A stretch of DNA of 64,000 bases from CBDFHJ01 sp965247635 (GTDB lineage Bacteria; Chloroflexota; Dehalococcoidia; Lucifugimonadales; Australimonadaceae). The stretch's first letter is position 1. Every line of letters starts with the position of its first letter. The translations under genes were made by a program, and so were the position numbers. Below are positions 34,103-43,352 of the stretch, piece after piece. The notes below the pieces were generated by a model. The model was not told the DNA's origin, made no database searches, and saw only the letters and a list, made by a program, of their open reading frames with translations. The DNA is taken from assembly GCA_965247635.1 (NCBI GenBank), contig CBDFHJ010000009.1, positions 434,001 through 498,000 of the forward strand, read 5' to 3'.

Positions 34103-35470
34103 GAGGTTACGTCAATAGGTGTGTAAACGACATCAGGCGGCGACCTTCTCAGCCGTTGATTCAATGGCGATTCCATCCGCATACTGTGCACCGAGATAGA
34201 CGTCTTCGATCAACTCAGGGGCCTTCAGACGCCTGAAGCGCTGTTCGGCGACCATCAACATTTTCCAGATCACCGCTATCGCCCGATCGACCCTCTTGTA
34301 GCGCTTGGCGGCATCGGTCCGAAGCCTGAGGGCCGCGAAGGGTGATTCTACCGGGTTCGTCGTGCGAAGGTGCCCCCAGTGCTCCTTTGGGAAGTCATAG
34401 AAGGTGACCATGCGGTCCCAGTCCCGCTCCAAGGCCTCTGAGGCCGCCTCGTAGGAATGGTCGCCGCACCACCTGGTGAACACCGTCCTGAGCCGCTCAG
34501 CCTCTGTCCGAGTCGGCGCGTAGGGGATAGTACGCAGCATGAGCTTTGCCTGGTCCTGTTGTCGCTTTGGAAGCTTGGCGAGCACGTTTACGATCTTGTG
34601 GTTCCAGCAGCGTTGCTCTGCCGCCTGCGGATAGACGTTGCGCAGAGCTCCCCAGATGCCCAGGTGTCCGTCCCCAACCACCAGCCTCGGGCACTCCAGC
34701 CCGCGGCGCCTCATGTCCCTGAGCACATCGGACCAGTTCTCTGTGGACTCCCTGTATCCGGGAACAGCGCTCACCACCACCTTGCTCCCGTCGCTCAGGG
34801 CCGCCACCACCACCAGTACTGCCGCCTTCTCCTTCTCAAGACCAGCCTTGACGTAGACTCCATCCACCCACATGTAGACCACTTCCAGGTCATCTAGGGG
34901 CCGGCTGCGCCATTGGGCAAGCTCATCGTTCCACTTGGACTTCAACCGGGCCACCGTGCTCGCCGATACCGGTGCGTCCTCTCCCAGCAGCCCCCGCAAA
35001 GCCAGATCGAAGTCGCCTTCGGATAGACCGTGCAGGTACAGCTCGGGGATCAACTCAGCAACCTTCCTGGTCCTGTTGACGAACAGCGGCAGCAGCCGGC
35101 TCTCGAACCGCTCCTCGGTATCGCGGACTCGCGGCCGCCTCAGCTGTATCGTTCCCGAACTCAGCGTAAGCCTCCGGGCTCTGCCGTATCCGTTCCGATA
35201 GCCGGTATCGTTGTCCGAGTCGGATCTGAGCGCCGACTTCGCCCTTCCCAGAAACGCCGTCACCTCCTCCTCCAGCAACTCCTGGATCAGCCTCTGGACC
35301 TGGCTTCGCACCCAATCCTCCAACTGCTCCCACTCCGGCCTTGACTCCGACCTACTCTCAGTGCTTTCCTTCCTCATGGGCGGTCTATCTCCTCTCTTGG
35401 GCCTCGAGCCCGTGTTGTTCAGAGAGAGGGTACACCGCCTGACTGTTTACACACTTTTTGAAGATACCTC
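34103..35470 (-). mobile_element. IS256-type insertion sequence, copy 1 (1,368 bp)
   Basis: Terminal inverted repeats pair GAGGTTACGTCAATAGGTGT with GAGGTATCTTCAAAAAGTGT. Both share the inner GTGTGTAAAC and TCAGGCGG segments. It has an intact transposase gene. No target-site duplication is visible, because the left flank is the truncated copy 0 and the right flank is unrelated (CCCAAAAT). Confidence 0.92.
34133..35377 (-). CDS. IS256-type transposase, copy 1 (intact)
   Basis: A 414-residue mutator-type transposase (Transposase_mut). Catalytic residues are Asp172 (WVDGVY), Asp236 (VVGDGHLGIW) and Glu344 (TNPVES). The N-terminal EEEVTAFLGRAKS and YRNGYGRARR are family marks. The ATG at 35377 follows GAGAGGAGATAG. 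The frame is complete, so this copy may be active. Confidence 0.95.
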   Translation of the reverse strand: MRKESTESRSESRPEWEQLEDWVRSQVQRLIQELLEEEVTAFLGRAKSALRSDSDNDTGYRNGYGRARRLTLSSGTIQLRRPRVRDTEERFESRLLPLFVNRTRKVAELIPELYLHGLSEGDFDLALRGLLGEDAPVSASTVARLKSKWNDELAQWRSRPLDDLEVVYMWVDGVYVKAGLEKEKAAVLVVVAALSDGSKVVVSAVPGYRESTENWSDVLRDMRRRGLECPRLVVGDGHLGIWGALRNVYPQAAEQRCWNHKIVNVLAKLPKRQQDQAKLMLRTIPYAPTRTEAERLRTVFTRWCGDHSYEAASEALERDWDRMVTFYDFPKEHWGHLRTTNPVESPFAALRLRTDAAKRYKRVDRAIAVIWKMLMVAEQRFRRLKAPELIEDVYLGAQYADGIAIESTAEKVAA

Positions 35471-35700
35471 CCCAAAATCCTGGCAGGAGACTTCTGAGAC
35501 AGGCTCAATTGCGAACTTTTCGCTGGGAGGTCTCAATTTAGAAACGTCGGGGCCGGCCCATCCGCGAAATACCGAGGCTTCAAGGGCCACTACTAAGAAA
35601 CTATCTCAAAACTGGCGGCCTCAAAGCTGGTGGCAAAGATCACCGTTGTGCGCAAGGATGACATCGCGTTACGTGTCACCCCGATCCTAACCTTCCCCCA

Positions 35701-36996
35701 TCAAGGGGGAAGCGAGGTCGGCTTTGGAGCTACGTTCTCGTCCGACTCATGAGGCAGGAAGGTGAACGGCACGCCGAAAATGTTGACATACTCGGCGTCG
35801 AACATTTCGGTCTCCTTGTTTAACTCGCAGGACGTGCGCCTGAGACCTCGCCCGACCACCTTCTTTCACACAGCAGTTGGCTGGTGAACGCCCTGAGGCC
35901 CATGATGTGAGTCACGGTCTTGGCGTCCCACCCTTCCGAGAGCATTCCTACCGAAATCACGTTCTGTATCTGCTCGCCGGGCTGCCCCTTTCGCCCCACG
36001 GTATCGACCATCTTCCTCAGCTGCTCGGCTCTCTGGTCTGCCGTGAGCTTTGGGCTGGCCGCACCGTCGTCGGAATCATCTTCATCGTCTATACGGACCT
36101 CTGCTATGGGTTCCTCAGACTCCCCAGCCCGCTTCAGCACCCCTGAGTCGATGTGGAGTGTCCGTTCGGCATCGCAGAGTTCGTCTATGAGGATTCGCTT
36201 ACGATCAAAGGCGTGCTTGACCCGGGCCGCCGTCTCAGTGCGGTTCGCGACGGTGATCATCACCGGCGGCGTCTTGTGCCCCATTTCCGCCCAGTCCTTG
36301 GCCGTCACCCTCCAGTCATAACCCAGCAGGTAATAGCCGTTGGCGATGAGATCGGGCAGCGGTTCGTCTGGCTTGGCCCGGCGGTTCAGGTCGTCTTTCA
36401 CCTCCGGGTCGTTGTAGATGTCGTACAGGCGCGACTTGTACGTCTTGGCGTCGGGTAGCGCATCGTCCCGGACCACGACTCGCGGCGTCTTGACGAGACC
36501 GGACTCAATCGCGTCGTTCAGCCCGAAGTCGCTGACTATCCAGTCGAACAAGGCCTCTTCCGAGCTTCGCTTGCCGGACGGGGCGAAGGGTGTAGCCGAG
36601 AAGTCGTAGCAGGTGAGTATTCCTCTCGCTCGATGAATCCTGTCCAGGCCGCCCACCCACTTGGCGGCTTCCTCGATGTCAGCCTTCGCCACGCCCTTCA
36701 CCTTGGACTCAGCGGGGACCCGCCAGGCGTGGTGTGCCTCGTCGTTGATGACCAGGACGTTGCGGGCGGGAGCCATCTCGTCCAGCACGTCACGGACGTA
36801 GGCCTCATCACTTTTGGCGCCGCGCTTATCCACGCTCCGCTTCCTGCCTATCTGCTCGTCAGTCTCCCAGTTGAGGGCGTGCCAGTTGCGGCGATTTCCC
36901 ACCACGTTCAAGTAAGTCCTACTTGATAGTACGTTATAGTACGTTTCAAACCAAGAAAACGTTGATTCGAACTGACGCTCCCTTGCACGACTCGTA
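35701..36996 (-). pseudogene. Type III restriction-like helicase subunit, internal fragment with frameshift
   Basis: The minus-strand frame contains a DEAD/DEAH-like box in VINDEAHHAWR, motif III YDFSATPF and the SVGMLSEGWDAKTVTHIMGL block of Res-type restriction helicases. Near 35860 the frame breaks: SQLLCER goes on as WSGEVS, while the neighbouring frame reads VVGRGLRRTS and then EYVNIFGVPFTFLPHE, stopping at 35701. Upstream, the frame extends to a stop near 36997 without a usable start and lacks Walker A. Both a missing N-terminus and a frameshift make this a dead remnant. No methylase remains. The 230 bp up to the insertion sequence hold no gene. Confidence 0.82.
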
Positions 36997-37073
36997 CGCT
37001 AATGCCTCCGCCGGGTATACGCTCGACACCCCAATCCTGCATGGGCCATAATTGCCGAGCGTTGCGGAACTGG

Positions 37074-38516
37074 CTAGACCCGTCGCCTCGCGCGGAACGC
37101 GAGCGTTAGAGCCCCGACCAGGCTGAGGACCACAAGCGCTCCACCCACAGGGATCCCGATGGAACGCCAGGGGTTCGCTTCTTCCGGGCTTTGGAGCTCG
37201 GTGGTGATCCTCGCTTGTGCATCTTCGTCAGGCTTGTCCTTGGGTAGTCGCCCGTCGCTCCGCACCTCCTGGTGGAGGACGACTCCGTCTCCCACCAGGG
37301 AAGTGAGGACGCTGTCGAAGGCGGATGCGGGCACCAGGAAACTCAGGAACGCCTCTTGGCCGTCCTGTTGGGTCGAGACCGTTACCACCTGACCCATCGT
37401 CCCGCCGGCTTGGTCGACCAGGTCGCGGGTGCGCCTGACCGAACGCTCCACGTCGCGCACTTCGATCCGCAGGGACGCTGAGGGAGCGGAGGCCGTTGGG
37501 TCGGGAGGGAGCGCAAAGGTCACCGTGATCGTCGCGAGCGCGACGCTACGTTCGATGAAGTCGAGCTGCCCTTGCAAGCGCTCGACGTTTGCCCGCACGC
37601 GCCCGAGTTCCCGCTCCACGGTGAGCACGTCGCTGACGGATACGGCCCGGTCGAGCAGCTTCAGCAGGCTCGCCTCAGCGCTCCGCTCGCTCCGAAGCTG
37701 GGCCGCGAGGTCGATGGCGTCACCTGTGACGTCGGTCTGACCAAGGCTCTGTCCGAGCACCTCGCCGAACGCCTCGATGCGGTCGATCGTGTGGTTGAAC
37801 TGCTCGGCAGGCACGCGGATGGTGGCGGAGCCGCGTCCGGGCTGAGGGCCGTCTGTCGTGGAGACGTGCTCGATAAAGCCTCCAACCGACTCCACGAAGG
37901 CGCGGAGCTCGGTGATGGCCGTGCCGACGTCTTCTACCTCGACCGTCAGCGACGCCTGCGAGATGACCTGGCGCTCGCTATTGAAGACCGGGAAGTCCTG
38001 GGCGTCGCCCGAGGGACTCGGGGCTGGCCCCCGCGTGCCCACAGGCCCTGGACTTCCAGCAGGACCCCAGACAATCGACGGCGCTGGTGTCCCGGTGGGC
38101 TGCGGTGCCGGCACCATGAGCGCGCCCGACTGCTCTTCCTCCAACGCCCGCGACAGGCGCGTGTCTGCTCCATCGTCAACATCTAAGTATTCGAAGAGTC
38201 CAGCGCTGTCATCTGATCTGATGGCGAGGTTGAATGAGTTCTCATCGCCTGCGACGAGCAGCCCATCGCCGTTGCCTGCCGTCAGACCAGCGGCGACCAG
38301 CACGATACCAGTGGCGCCGACGGCCAGCACCACGGTAGCGGCGGCGCCAACTGCTAGGGAGGCCCATCGCCGTTGCCACCAGGTGGAAGTTGTGGTGGAT
38401 CCCTCCAGCCTCGGCTTGATGCGTACCCACAGGTCTGCAGGGGCGGGCGCCTCACTCCCCGCCGCGTGGAGCGCCGTCCGCAGCCTGCGTTCGGTCTTCT
38501 CGTCTTGTTCGCTCAT
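37074..38516 (-). CDS. DUF4349-family membrane protein, probable anti-sigma partner
   Basis: The 480-residue protein has a short cytoplasmic N-terminus (about 50 residues) and a transmembrane helix (about 52-78). A Pro-rich linker and the DUF4349 domain (about 185-440) follow, with RQVISQASLTVEVEDV, RVPAEQFNHTIDRI and a coiled coil around VERELGRVRANVERLQGQ. A C-terminal transmembrane helix precedes ARRRV. It overlaps the stop of the ECF sigma factor gene by four bases (ATGA). That coupling suggests it binds and controls the sigma factor at the membrane, although no zinc anti-sigma motif is visible. Confidence 0.83.
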   Translation of the reverse strand: MSEQDEKTERRLRTALHAAGSEAPAPADLWVRIKPRLEGSTTTSTWWQRRWASLAVGAAATVVLAVGATGIVLVAAGLTAGNGDGLLVAGDENSFNLAIRSDDSAGLFEYLDVDDGADTRLSRALEEEQSGALMVPAPQPTGTPAPSIVWGPAGSPGPVGTRGPAPSPSGDAQDFPVFNSERQVISQASLTVEVEDVGTAITELRAFVESVGGFIEHVSTTDGPQPGRGSATIRVPAEQFNHTIDRIEAFGEVLGQSLGQTDVTGDAIDLAAQLRSERSAEASLLKLLDRAVSVSDVLTVERELGRVRANVERLQGQLDFIERSVALATITVTFALPPDPTASAPSASLRIEVRDVERSVRRTRDLVDQAGGTMGQVVTVSTQQDGQEAFLSFLVPASAFDSVLTSLVGDGVVLHQEVRSDGRLPKDKPDEDAQARITTELQSPEEANPWRSIGIPVGGALVVLSLVGALTLAFRARRRV

Positions 38517-39043
38517 GTCTCATCCTCGCAGTCTGCCAGTATCTCTCGCAGGTGCTCAAGCGCCCTGCTCAAGCGCGATTTGACTGTTCCCTCACGGACG
38601 CCGAGGGCATCCGCCACTTCCCCCGTCGATAGGTCCGCGAAGTAGCGGAGAGCAACTACTCGCTGGTGACCGTCGGACAGCTGGCTGAGCGCTCGCCGAA
38701 CCTCGTCCTTGTCGTTCACATAGCCGAACGCTGGGTCCGTGCTGCCTTGATCAGCCTCGGATAACGGTTCGACCGACAGCTGACGGCGAGCCTTCACGTT
38801 GAGCGCCTGGTTGACCGCGATGCGGACCAACCAAGGTTTCACGGGCTCGCCGAGACGGAACGTTGCTATGCCTTTCCAGGCTCGCACGAACGTCTCTTGG
38901 ACGAGCTCTTCGCTGACCGCCCTGTCATGTGTCATGAGATAGAGCGTACCCATCAGCACGTCCCCGTAGTACTCCACTATCGGACGGAATGCCTCGCGGT
39001 CGCCGCTCTGGCAGCGCCGGACCGCATCCTGCTCGTTGATCAC
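38513..39043 (-). CDS. ECF-type RNA polymerase sigma factor
   Basis: A 176-residue sigma factor with only regions 2 and 4. Region 2 contains DREAFRPIVEYYGDVLMGTLYLMTHDRAVSEELVQETFVRAWK. Region 4 is LSDGHQRVVALRYFADLSTGEVADALGVREGTVKSRLSRALEHLR. It is first in an operon with the DUF4349 protein. It probably responds to an envelope signal passed on by that protein and should autoregulate, but I could not identify a matching promoter with confidence. Confidence 0.92.
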   Translation of the reverse strand: MINEQDAVRRCQSGDREAFRPIVEYYGDVLMGTLYLMTHDRAVSEELVQETFVRAWKGIATFRLGEPVKPWLVRIAVNQALNVKARRQLSVEPLSEADQGSTDPAFGYVNDKDEVRRALSQLSDGHQRVVALRYFADLSTGEVADALGVREGTVKSRLSRALEHLREILADCEDET

Positions 39044-39384
39044 GTTCTCTCCTGGTCGCCAGCGGCCTTCATTAGGAATATACAGGCCATTGGGACGATA
39101 GGTTCCCTACACTGCTGTGATGAGCGACAGTTGACGAGAGTGGTCTGCAAGAAAGACATGATGTTGTTCGCTAGCGGCTGGGCCATACCGCTAGCCCTTT
39201 ACTACCGGACCTCACGTGACCTGTCTCCAGTGTTAGGTCCAGGAATTCCTAGAGCACGACCGGTGTTGTGCTGCCCATCTGTTCCGCGACTCCTCAGGCT
39301 TAAGAGCAGAACATGAGTCCGGTACCCAGGATTCAACGGTGACCTTCAACCTTCGATTCTCTAGATGGACGACCATTCCCTTAC
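39044..39384. other. Gene-free 341-bp stretch
   Basis: I see no gene, clear repeat or RNA here. It should contain the promoter of the ECF sigma operon on the minus strand, and possibly the terminator of the lipoprotein operon coming from the right. Confidence 0.4.
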
Positions 39385-39573
39385 TTAGTCACCTCTGCTT
39401 CTGAACTTGTCATCCGAAAGCAGTTTCAGCCCGTCCAGGATAGTGTACTGCTCGGAGGCGTCGGTTGAAGGGTGCTCGTTGGCCTCGTGAAGGCTCTTCA
39501 CCGTTTGCTCCAGGATGGACGCCAGCCCTAGCATAGGAACCCCAGATAGTTGCCAGCGGCTCACTTTACGCAT
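39385..39573 (-). CDS. Small hypothetical protein (62 aa)
   Basis: A short frame beginning 24 nt after the stop of the lipoprotein gene. Its ATG has GGAAAGGGC upstream. The sequence (RKVSRWQLSGVPMLGLAS...) has one amphipathic segment, LASILEQTVKSLHEAN, and no recognisable domain. Position and ribosome-binding site support it weakly; it may be chance. Confidence 0.35.
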   Translation of the reverse strand: MRKVSRWQLSGVPMLGLASILEQTVKSLHEANEHPSTDASEQYTILDGLKLLSDDKFRSRGD

Positions 39574-39597
39574 GCCCTTTCCATCGCCAGCGGTGTT

Positions 39598-41445
39598 CTA
39601 CCGCAACTCCATCAGCAGGCTTAGTGTCGCAGTGAGGCCAAGCTCGCTATTGAAGGGATTTCCCTCGGGGTCCTCCGTGATGGTGGTCGCTACCACTCGT
39701 ATGACGCTCACCGGCAGCCAAACGGTGGCCTGCCATACAGAGAGATCGGCGCGGGCAGGCAATGGTTCCTTTGAGATAGCTACGGTCGCATGAAGCCCAG
39801 CAATCTCCATTTGCTCGCCTTCCGGAGAATCGCTAGCACCACGGGGTCTTTCCAAAAACGACAAGAGCCTGGAGCCGTGTTCCGCCGTCCCGTAGACGAA
39901 GCGGACGGGCCAAATGCAAGCTGGCTCCGGTGGGCATGCGACAGCCTCGGTCAACGTCAGCGGAGGTAGCGCCGCTTCGCCTTGGGCCGGTGCACCGGAC
40001 TTCAACCCCAGCCAGAACACGGGGAAGTCCAAGGATCTTACGTAGTCCAGGTCCTCCTCCAGCGTGTCCGCCTTCGGAGCATCCCCTGTTTCACCGGACA
40101 CCGCCGTTCTGGATGTGACCGGGTGGTCCCAGCCCTGGACCTGGAGCGTGTAGTCGTTCCCATAGCTCGTGTAGCTGTAATTCCCAGGGCTGTCCGGCGC
40201 GTGGTGCATGGGGGCACCGCTGAATGGGTTGATGGGCCAGACAAGTCTCAGGGCTTCCAGGGCATCCCCCACCGACTCCGGCGTCAGCGCATCTGGGTAG
40301 CGGCCGTGTTGCTCTTCGTAATACTGCAACGCCTCGTTGAGCGCGTGAAAGCCCCGCTGAGCTACCCCATCCAAAGCATCGGCCCGCCGGAAATCCATAA
40401 CCTGGGTGGGCGCTTCTAGCTGCATGTTTTCGCCGTAGCCCCAGAACCCGACCACACCTTCGTCCGTGTTTGAAGAGCCTTGCCCGATAGCCATGCGTCG
40501 AACCAGGCCCGTCTCCTCGTCTATCCACAGCTGGACCCTCACCTCCTGTAGCTGCTGACTCATATACTCACTTGCGTCCTGAGCAACGGGCATAACGCGC
40601 GCGTTCTCCACGAGGTCCGGGTCGGCGCCGTAAGCTGCCAAAGCTGCACGCAGTTCTTGCTTGGCCGATGCTTCCAGCGTGGTGATCCCCTGGACGACGA
40701 CAGTGACTCGTACGTCCCATTCGCTTCGCGGCTGACCTGGACGGTCGGCACGTTCGGAGAAACTCAGATGGTAAGGTCCTTTAAACGCCTCCCACTCGGC
40801 AGAGTCTTCCAGAGGGTACCCGAATACCTCGTAGCCCAGCCCCTCAAGCTTTTGGGCGTCGGCCCCTTCCGGGTAGGAAAAGCTCAAGATAGCCCGCACG
40901 TGAGGCTCCTGGGGAGGTGTCGTATCCACGAGGGCATCTACGTCGAGGCCGGTAGACACGACCAGATAGGTGTGGCCGTCGATGGCCTCTTCCCCGACGA
41001 TCTCCGGAGCGTCGGGGAAGCGCAGTGCGACCCGTGGGTCTGATATGACGCCAAAGAAGAGCCCAGAGCTGGAGTTGTCAGGCGACGTTAGCCAACGTGT
41101 GCCGCTTTCCGAGGATAAGGCCGTCCCACGGGAGAGGAGGAGGAATGGAGGCCAATCGCCGCCCATGTCTTGAAGGAGAGTGAGGCCTGGAGCATAGGTG
41201 AACGTTGGCATGGGCCTCGAAGGTGCAAAGGCGAAGCTGCCCCGGAAGCTCTGCTGGTCCATCATCTCTTGGGTATGAGCAAGAATCTCCGTAGCGTTGA
41301 GCGGAGCTTCACTAGGGGCGTCGGTGGCACTGGCGGGAAGCTCCGTTGAGGTGGGTGGAGGGACTTCCGGGTCGTCTGCTGTTCCACAGGCGGCTAAAAC
41401 TGCTCCTAACGCGAGCATGACCATCACCATCAACAGTCTATTCAC
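39598..41445 (-). CDS. Lipoprotein of unknown function with pseudopilin-like C-terminal segment
   Basis: A 615-residue exported protein with a lipobox LAAC (Cys20) and a Thr/Pro/Ser linker. The middle domain (about 55-340) resembles LolA/LppX-like outer-surface lipoproteins only loosely (TEILAHTQEMMDQQSFRG). Around residues 360-430 a segment looks like a type II secretion major-pseudopilin C-terminal domain: ALQYYEEQHGRYPDAL, WPINPFSG, and GNYSYTSYGNDYTLQV. The start GTG overlaps the stop of the small upstream gene (GTGA). I do not know its function. Confidence 0.75.
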   Translation of the reverse strand: MNRLLMVMVMLALGAVLAACGTADDPEVPPPTSTELPASATDAPSEAPLNATEILAHTQEMMDQQSFRGSFAFAPSRPMPTFTYAPGLTLLQDMGGDWPPFLLLSRGTALSSESGTRWLTSPDNSSSGLFFGVISDPRVALRFPDAPEIVGEEAIDGHTYLVVSTGLDVDALVDTTPPQEPHVRAILSFSYPEGADAQKLEGLGYEVFGYPLEDSAEWEAFKGPYHLSFSERADRPGQPRSEWDVRVTVVVQGITTLEASAKQELRAALAAYGADPDLVENARVMPVAQDASEYMSQQLQEVRVQLWIDEETGLVRRMAIGQGSSNTDEGVVGFWGYGENMQLEAPTQVMDFRRADALDGVAQRGFHALNEALQYYEEQHGRYPDALTPESVGDALEALRLVWPINPFSGAPMHHAPDSPGNYSYTSYGNDYTLQVQGWDHPVTSRTAVSGETGDAPKADTLEEDLDYVRSLDFPVFWLGLKSGAPAQGEAALPPLTLTEAVACPPEPACIWPVRFVYGTAEHGSRLLSFLERPRGASDSPEGEQMEIAGLHATVAISKEPLPARADLSVWQATVWLPVSVIRVVATTITEDPEGNPFNSELGLTATLSLLMELR

Positions 41446-41621
41446 CAGAATGCTCCACTTCGCCCCAACGTTCCCTTACTCCGCGAGCAGCCCGCCGCAA
41501 GGATGAGCAGCCAGGTGCTCGTAGTACAAAGCACCGTGAAACCCGACGCGACACCCGCGCCCGTAATAGCGGCAAATCCAGCCGTCACCAAGAAATCCCC
41601 TTTGGGAAGAGCAATCGTCAC
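41442..41621 (-). CDS. Small hydrophobic protein (59 aa) coupled to the lipoprotein gene
   Basis: A GTG start at 41621 lies five bases after GAGGAGG, an excellent ribosome-binding site. The TGA stop overlaps the GTG start of the following lipoprotein gene by four bases. The product starts MTIALPKGDFLVTAGF, is hydrophobic through about residue 44 with two possible helices, and ends basic. The start resembles the first residues of HisG, but nothing after that does. Coupling on both sides argues that it is translated, perhaps as a small membrane protein. Confidence 0.5.
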   Translation of the reverse strand: MTIALPKGDFLVTAGFAAITGAGVASGFTVLCTTSTWLLILAAGCSRSKGTLGRSGAFW

Positions 41622-41642
41622 GGCGTCCTCCTCATAGCAACC

Positions 41643-42335
41643 TCAGAGCAGGGCCGTCGCCTGGCCTGACTGCCCTAAAGGAACAACCACTTCCGGTCCG
41701 TCGTTGGCGGGACTGTTGACCATGGAGGAGACCTCAGGGACCTCCATCGCCTCGGCGGGATAAGGTCTCACGATACCGTCGAGGGCAGCCGGATCCTGGA
41801 TGTCGTGGTCCAGCCAGAGGGACTCCAGCTCCCTTGGCAGGATGACCGGCATCCGGTCGTGGATGGGACTGAGCGACTCGTTGGCCGACGTGGTAGTGAT
41901 GGCGCAGGAGCGGACGACCTCGCCCTTCGGGTCCCGCCACGTATCCCACAGACCCGCGAAGGCGAAGGGCTCACCCGATGCCATCGTGATCCTCATGGGC
42001 CTCCTGCTGGAGCCTTTCCCCTGCCACTCGTAGAAGCCATCGGCCAGAACCAGGCACCGTCGTCTCTGTAACGCAGTGCGGAAGCTGGGCATTTCGGCGA
42101 CCGTCTCCGCGCGGGCGTCTATCATGCGATTGCCGACGGATGCGCTCTTGGCCCAGCATGGAATCAGTCCCCACCGCATGTAGGAACCCCGCCTTTCGCT
42201 GCCGTTGGTCACGGTGAGCGCCACCTGCGTGGGGGCGACGTTGTAGCGGGGAGCGTGGGTCAGTTCAGAGCCGTCAAATCCGAACCGGTCTTGCAGCTCT
42301 CCTATGTCCGCTATCAGGCTGTATCTTCCGCACAT
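41643..42335 (-). CDS. SRAP-domain protein (YedK/HMCES family)
   Basis: The 230-residue protein belongs to the SOS-response-associated peptidase family, which forms a stable link to abasic sites in single-stranded DNA. Catalytic Cys2 is in MCGRYSL. Other conserved sites are APRYNVAPTQ with the active-site Asn, RWGLIPCWAK, NARAET-like IDARAETV, GFYEW with the Glu, and HDRMPVIL with the His. It is followed 21 nt downstream by the small hydrophobic gene and may be co-transcribed with it. DNA repair of abasic lesions is the inferred role. Confidence 0.94.
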   Translation of the reverse strand: MCGRYSLIADIGELQDRFGFDGSELTHAPRYNVAPTQVALTVTNGSERRGSYMRWGLIPCWAKSASVGNRMIDARAETVAEMPSFRTALQRRRCLVLADGFYEWQGKGSSRRPMRITMASGEPFAFAGLWDTWRDPKGEVVRSCAITTTSANESLSPIHDRMPVILPRELESLWLDHDIQDPAALDGIVRPYPAEAMEVPEVSSMVNSPANDGPEVVVPLGQSGQATALL

Positions 42336-42455
42336 CTACGCTCAGTTGGAAAAGACGATTCCATAGCCCGAGCCCATTAGAATTAGCCAGGCAGAATCGC
42401 CGTTCCATTCCCCTTCGTTGTTCCTCTCAATTATCCCATTTTGGCGGCATCTCCG

Positions 42456-43352
42456 TCACGAAGAATCCATAGTTTCTTCTCTTGATTTGTTCGCTTTCAA
42501 TGCCAGTCGTGGGCGGCGGTAGTGGCGGCCCAGTTCCGAGGCGTAGCGCCGTCCCAACGTGGCGCCCTCGGCCTCCAGCCATTCGGTGAACCGGGTGGAG
42601 GCGGTGGGCGGGTCAACCGAAACCAGATGGCCCGCCAACAGGCCGTCTATTTCATCCCTGGTCAGCACGACGTCCCGCACCAGCCAACCCGCCATTCGGG
42701 CGGCCAGCAGCGCCACCGAAGGCCGTACGTGAATCAGTCGGGCTCGGCTGTCCACTCGTCTAGCTATGAGCCGTACCATCTCCTCAAACGTGAATGCTTC
42801 TGGACCCACCGCGTCTAATACGACATCTTCACTTCCCGTCGCGGCATTCACGGCAAGTTGCGCCAGGTCGTCTACGAACACCAGCTGGATCGGATAGTCC
42901 CCAGACCCTGCGATGGGGAACGCCGGAAACCGCCGCAGGAACCAGGCGATGTTGTTTATCAGCACATCCTCGGGGCTGAACAGCACCGTGGGTCTGAGGA
43001 TGGCGTAGGACAACCCAGACTCGTGGATTGCCTTCTCCACCAGCGCCTTCCCCCGGAAGTAAGGAAGTGGCGAGTCTTCCGAGGGGTTGGTGATGCTGAT
43101 ATGGACGATGCGGCTAACGGCGGCTTCGGCCGCCGCTCCTATCAGGATGCGGGAGTTCTGAACCGCAACGTCATGAGTAACCGTGCCTCGTGCGAACCGT
43201 TAAAGTCGCCGAAGTCCAGAGGTAGAGCCTCCACCCGATCACCGAAGGGGTTGTGGGAAATAGGAGTACGGGTCAACGTCTTTACAGTTGCTCCCTGTTC
43301 CAGCAACCGCCGCGCGATGTACTTGCCACTGTAGCCAAAGGCCCCAGTGACG
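42456..43352 (-). pseudogene. NAD(P)-dependent epimerase / NmrA-like protein, broken
   Basis: The Rossmann start VTGAFGYSGKYIARRLLEQGA lies immediately inside the edge of an IS256-type element, so the first residues and the start codon are lost. After LDFGDFN the frame breaks near 43200. The next frame begins at FARGTVTHDVAVQNSR and runs through ISITNPSEDSPLPYFRGKALVEKAI to the natural stop at 42456. About 15-20 residues expected between these blocks are missing, so a short deletion caused the frameshift. The family resembles the NDUFA9-like atypical short-chain reductases. Confidence 0.85.
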
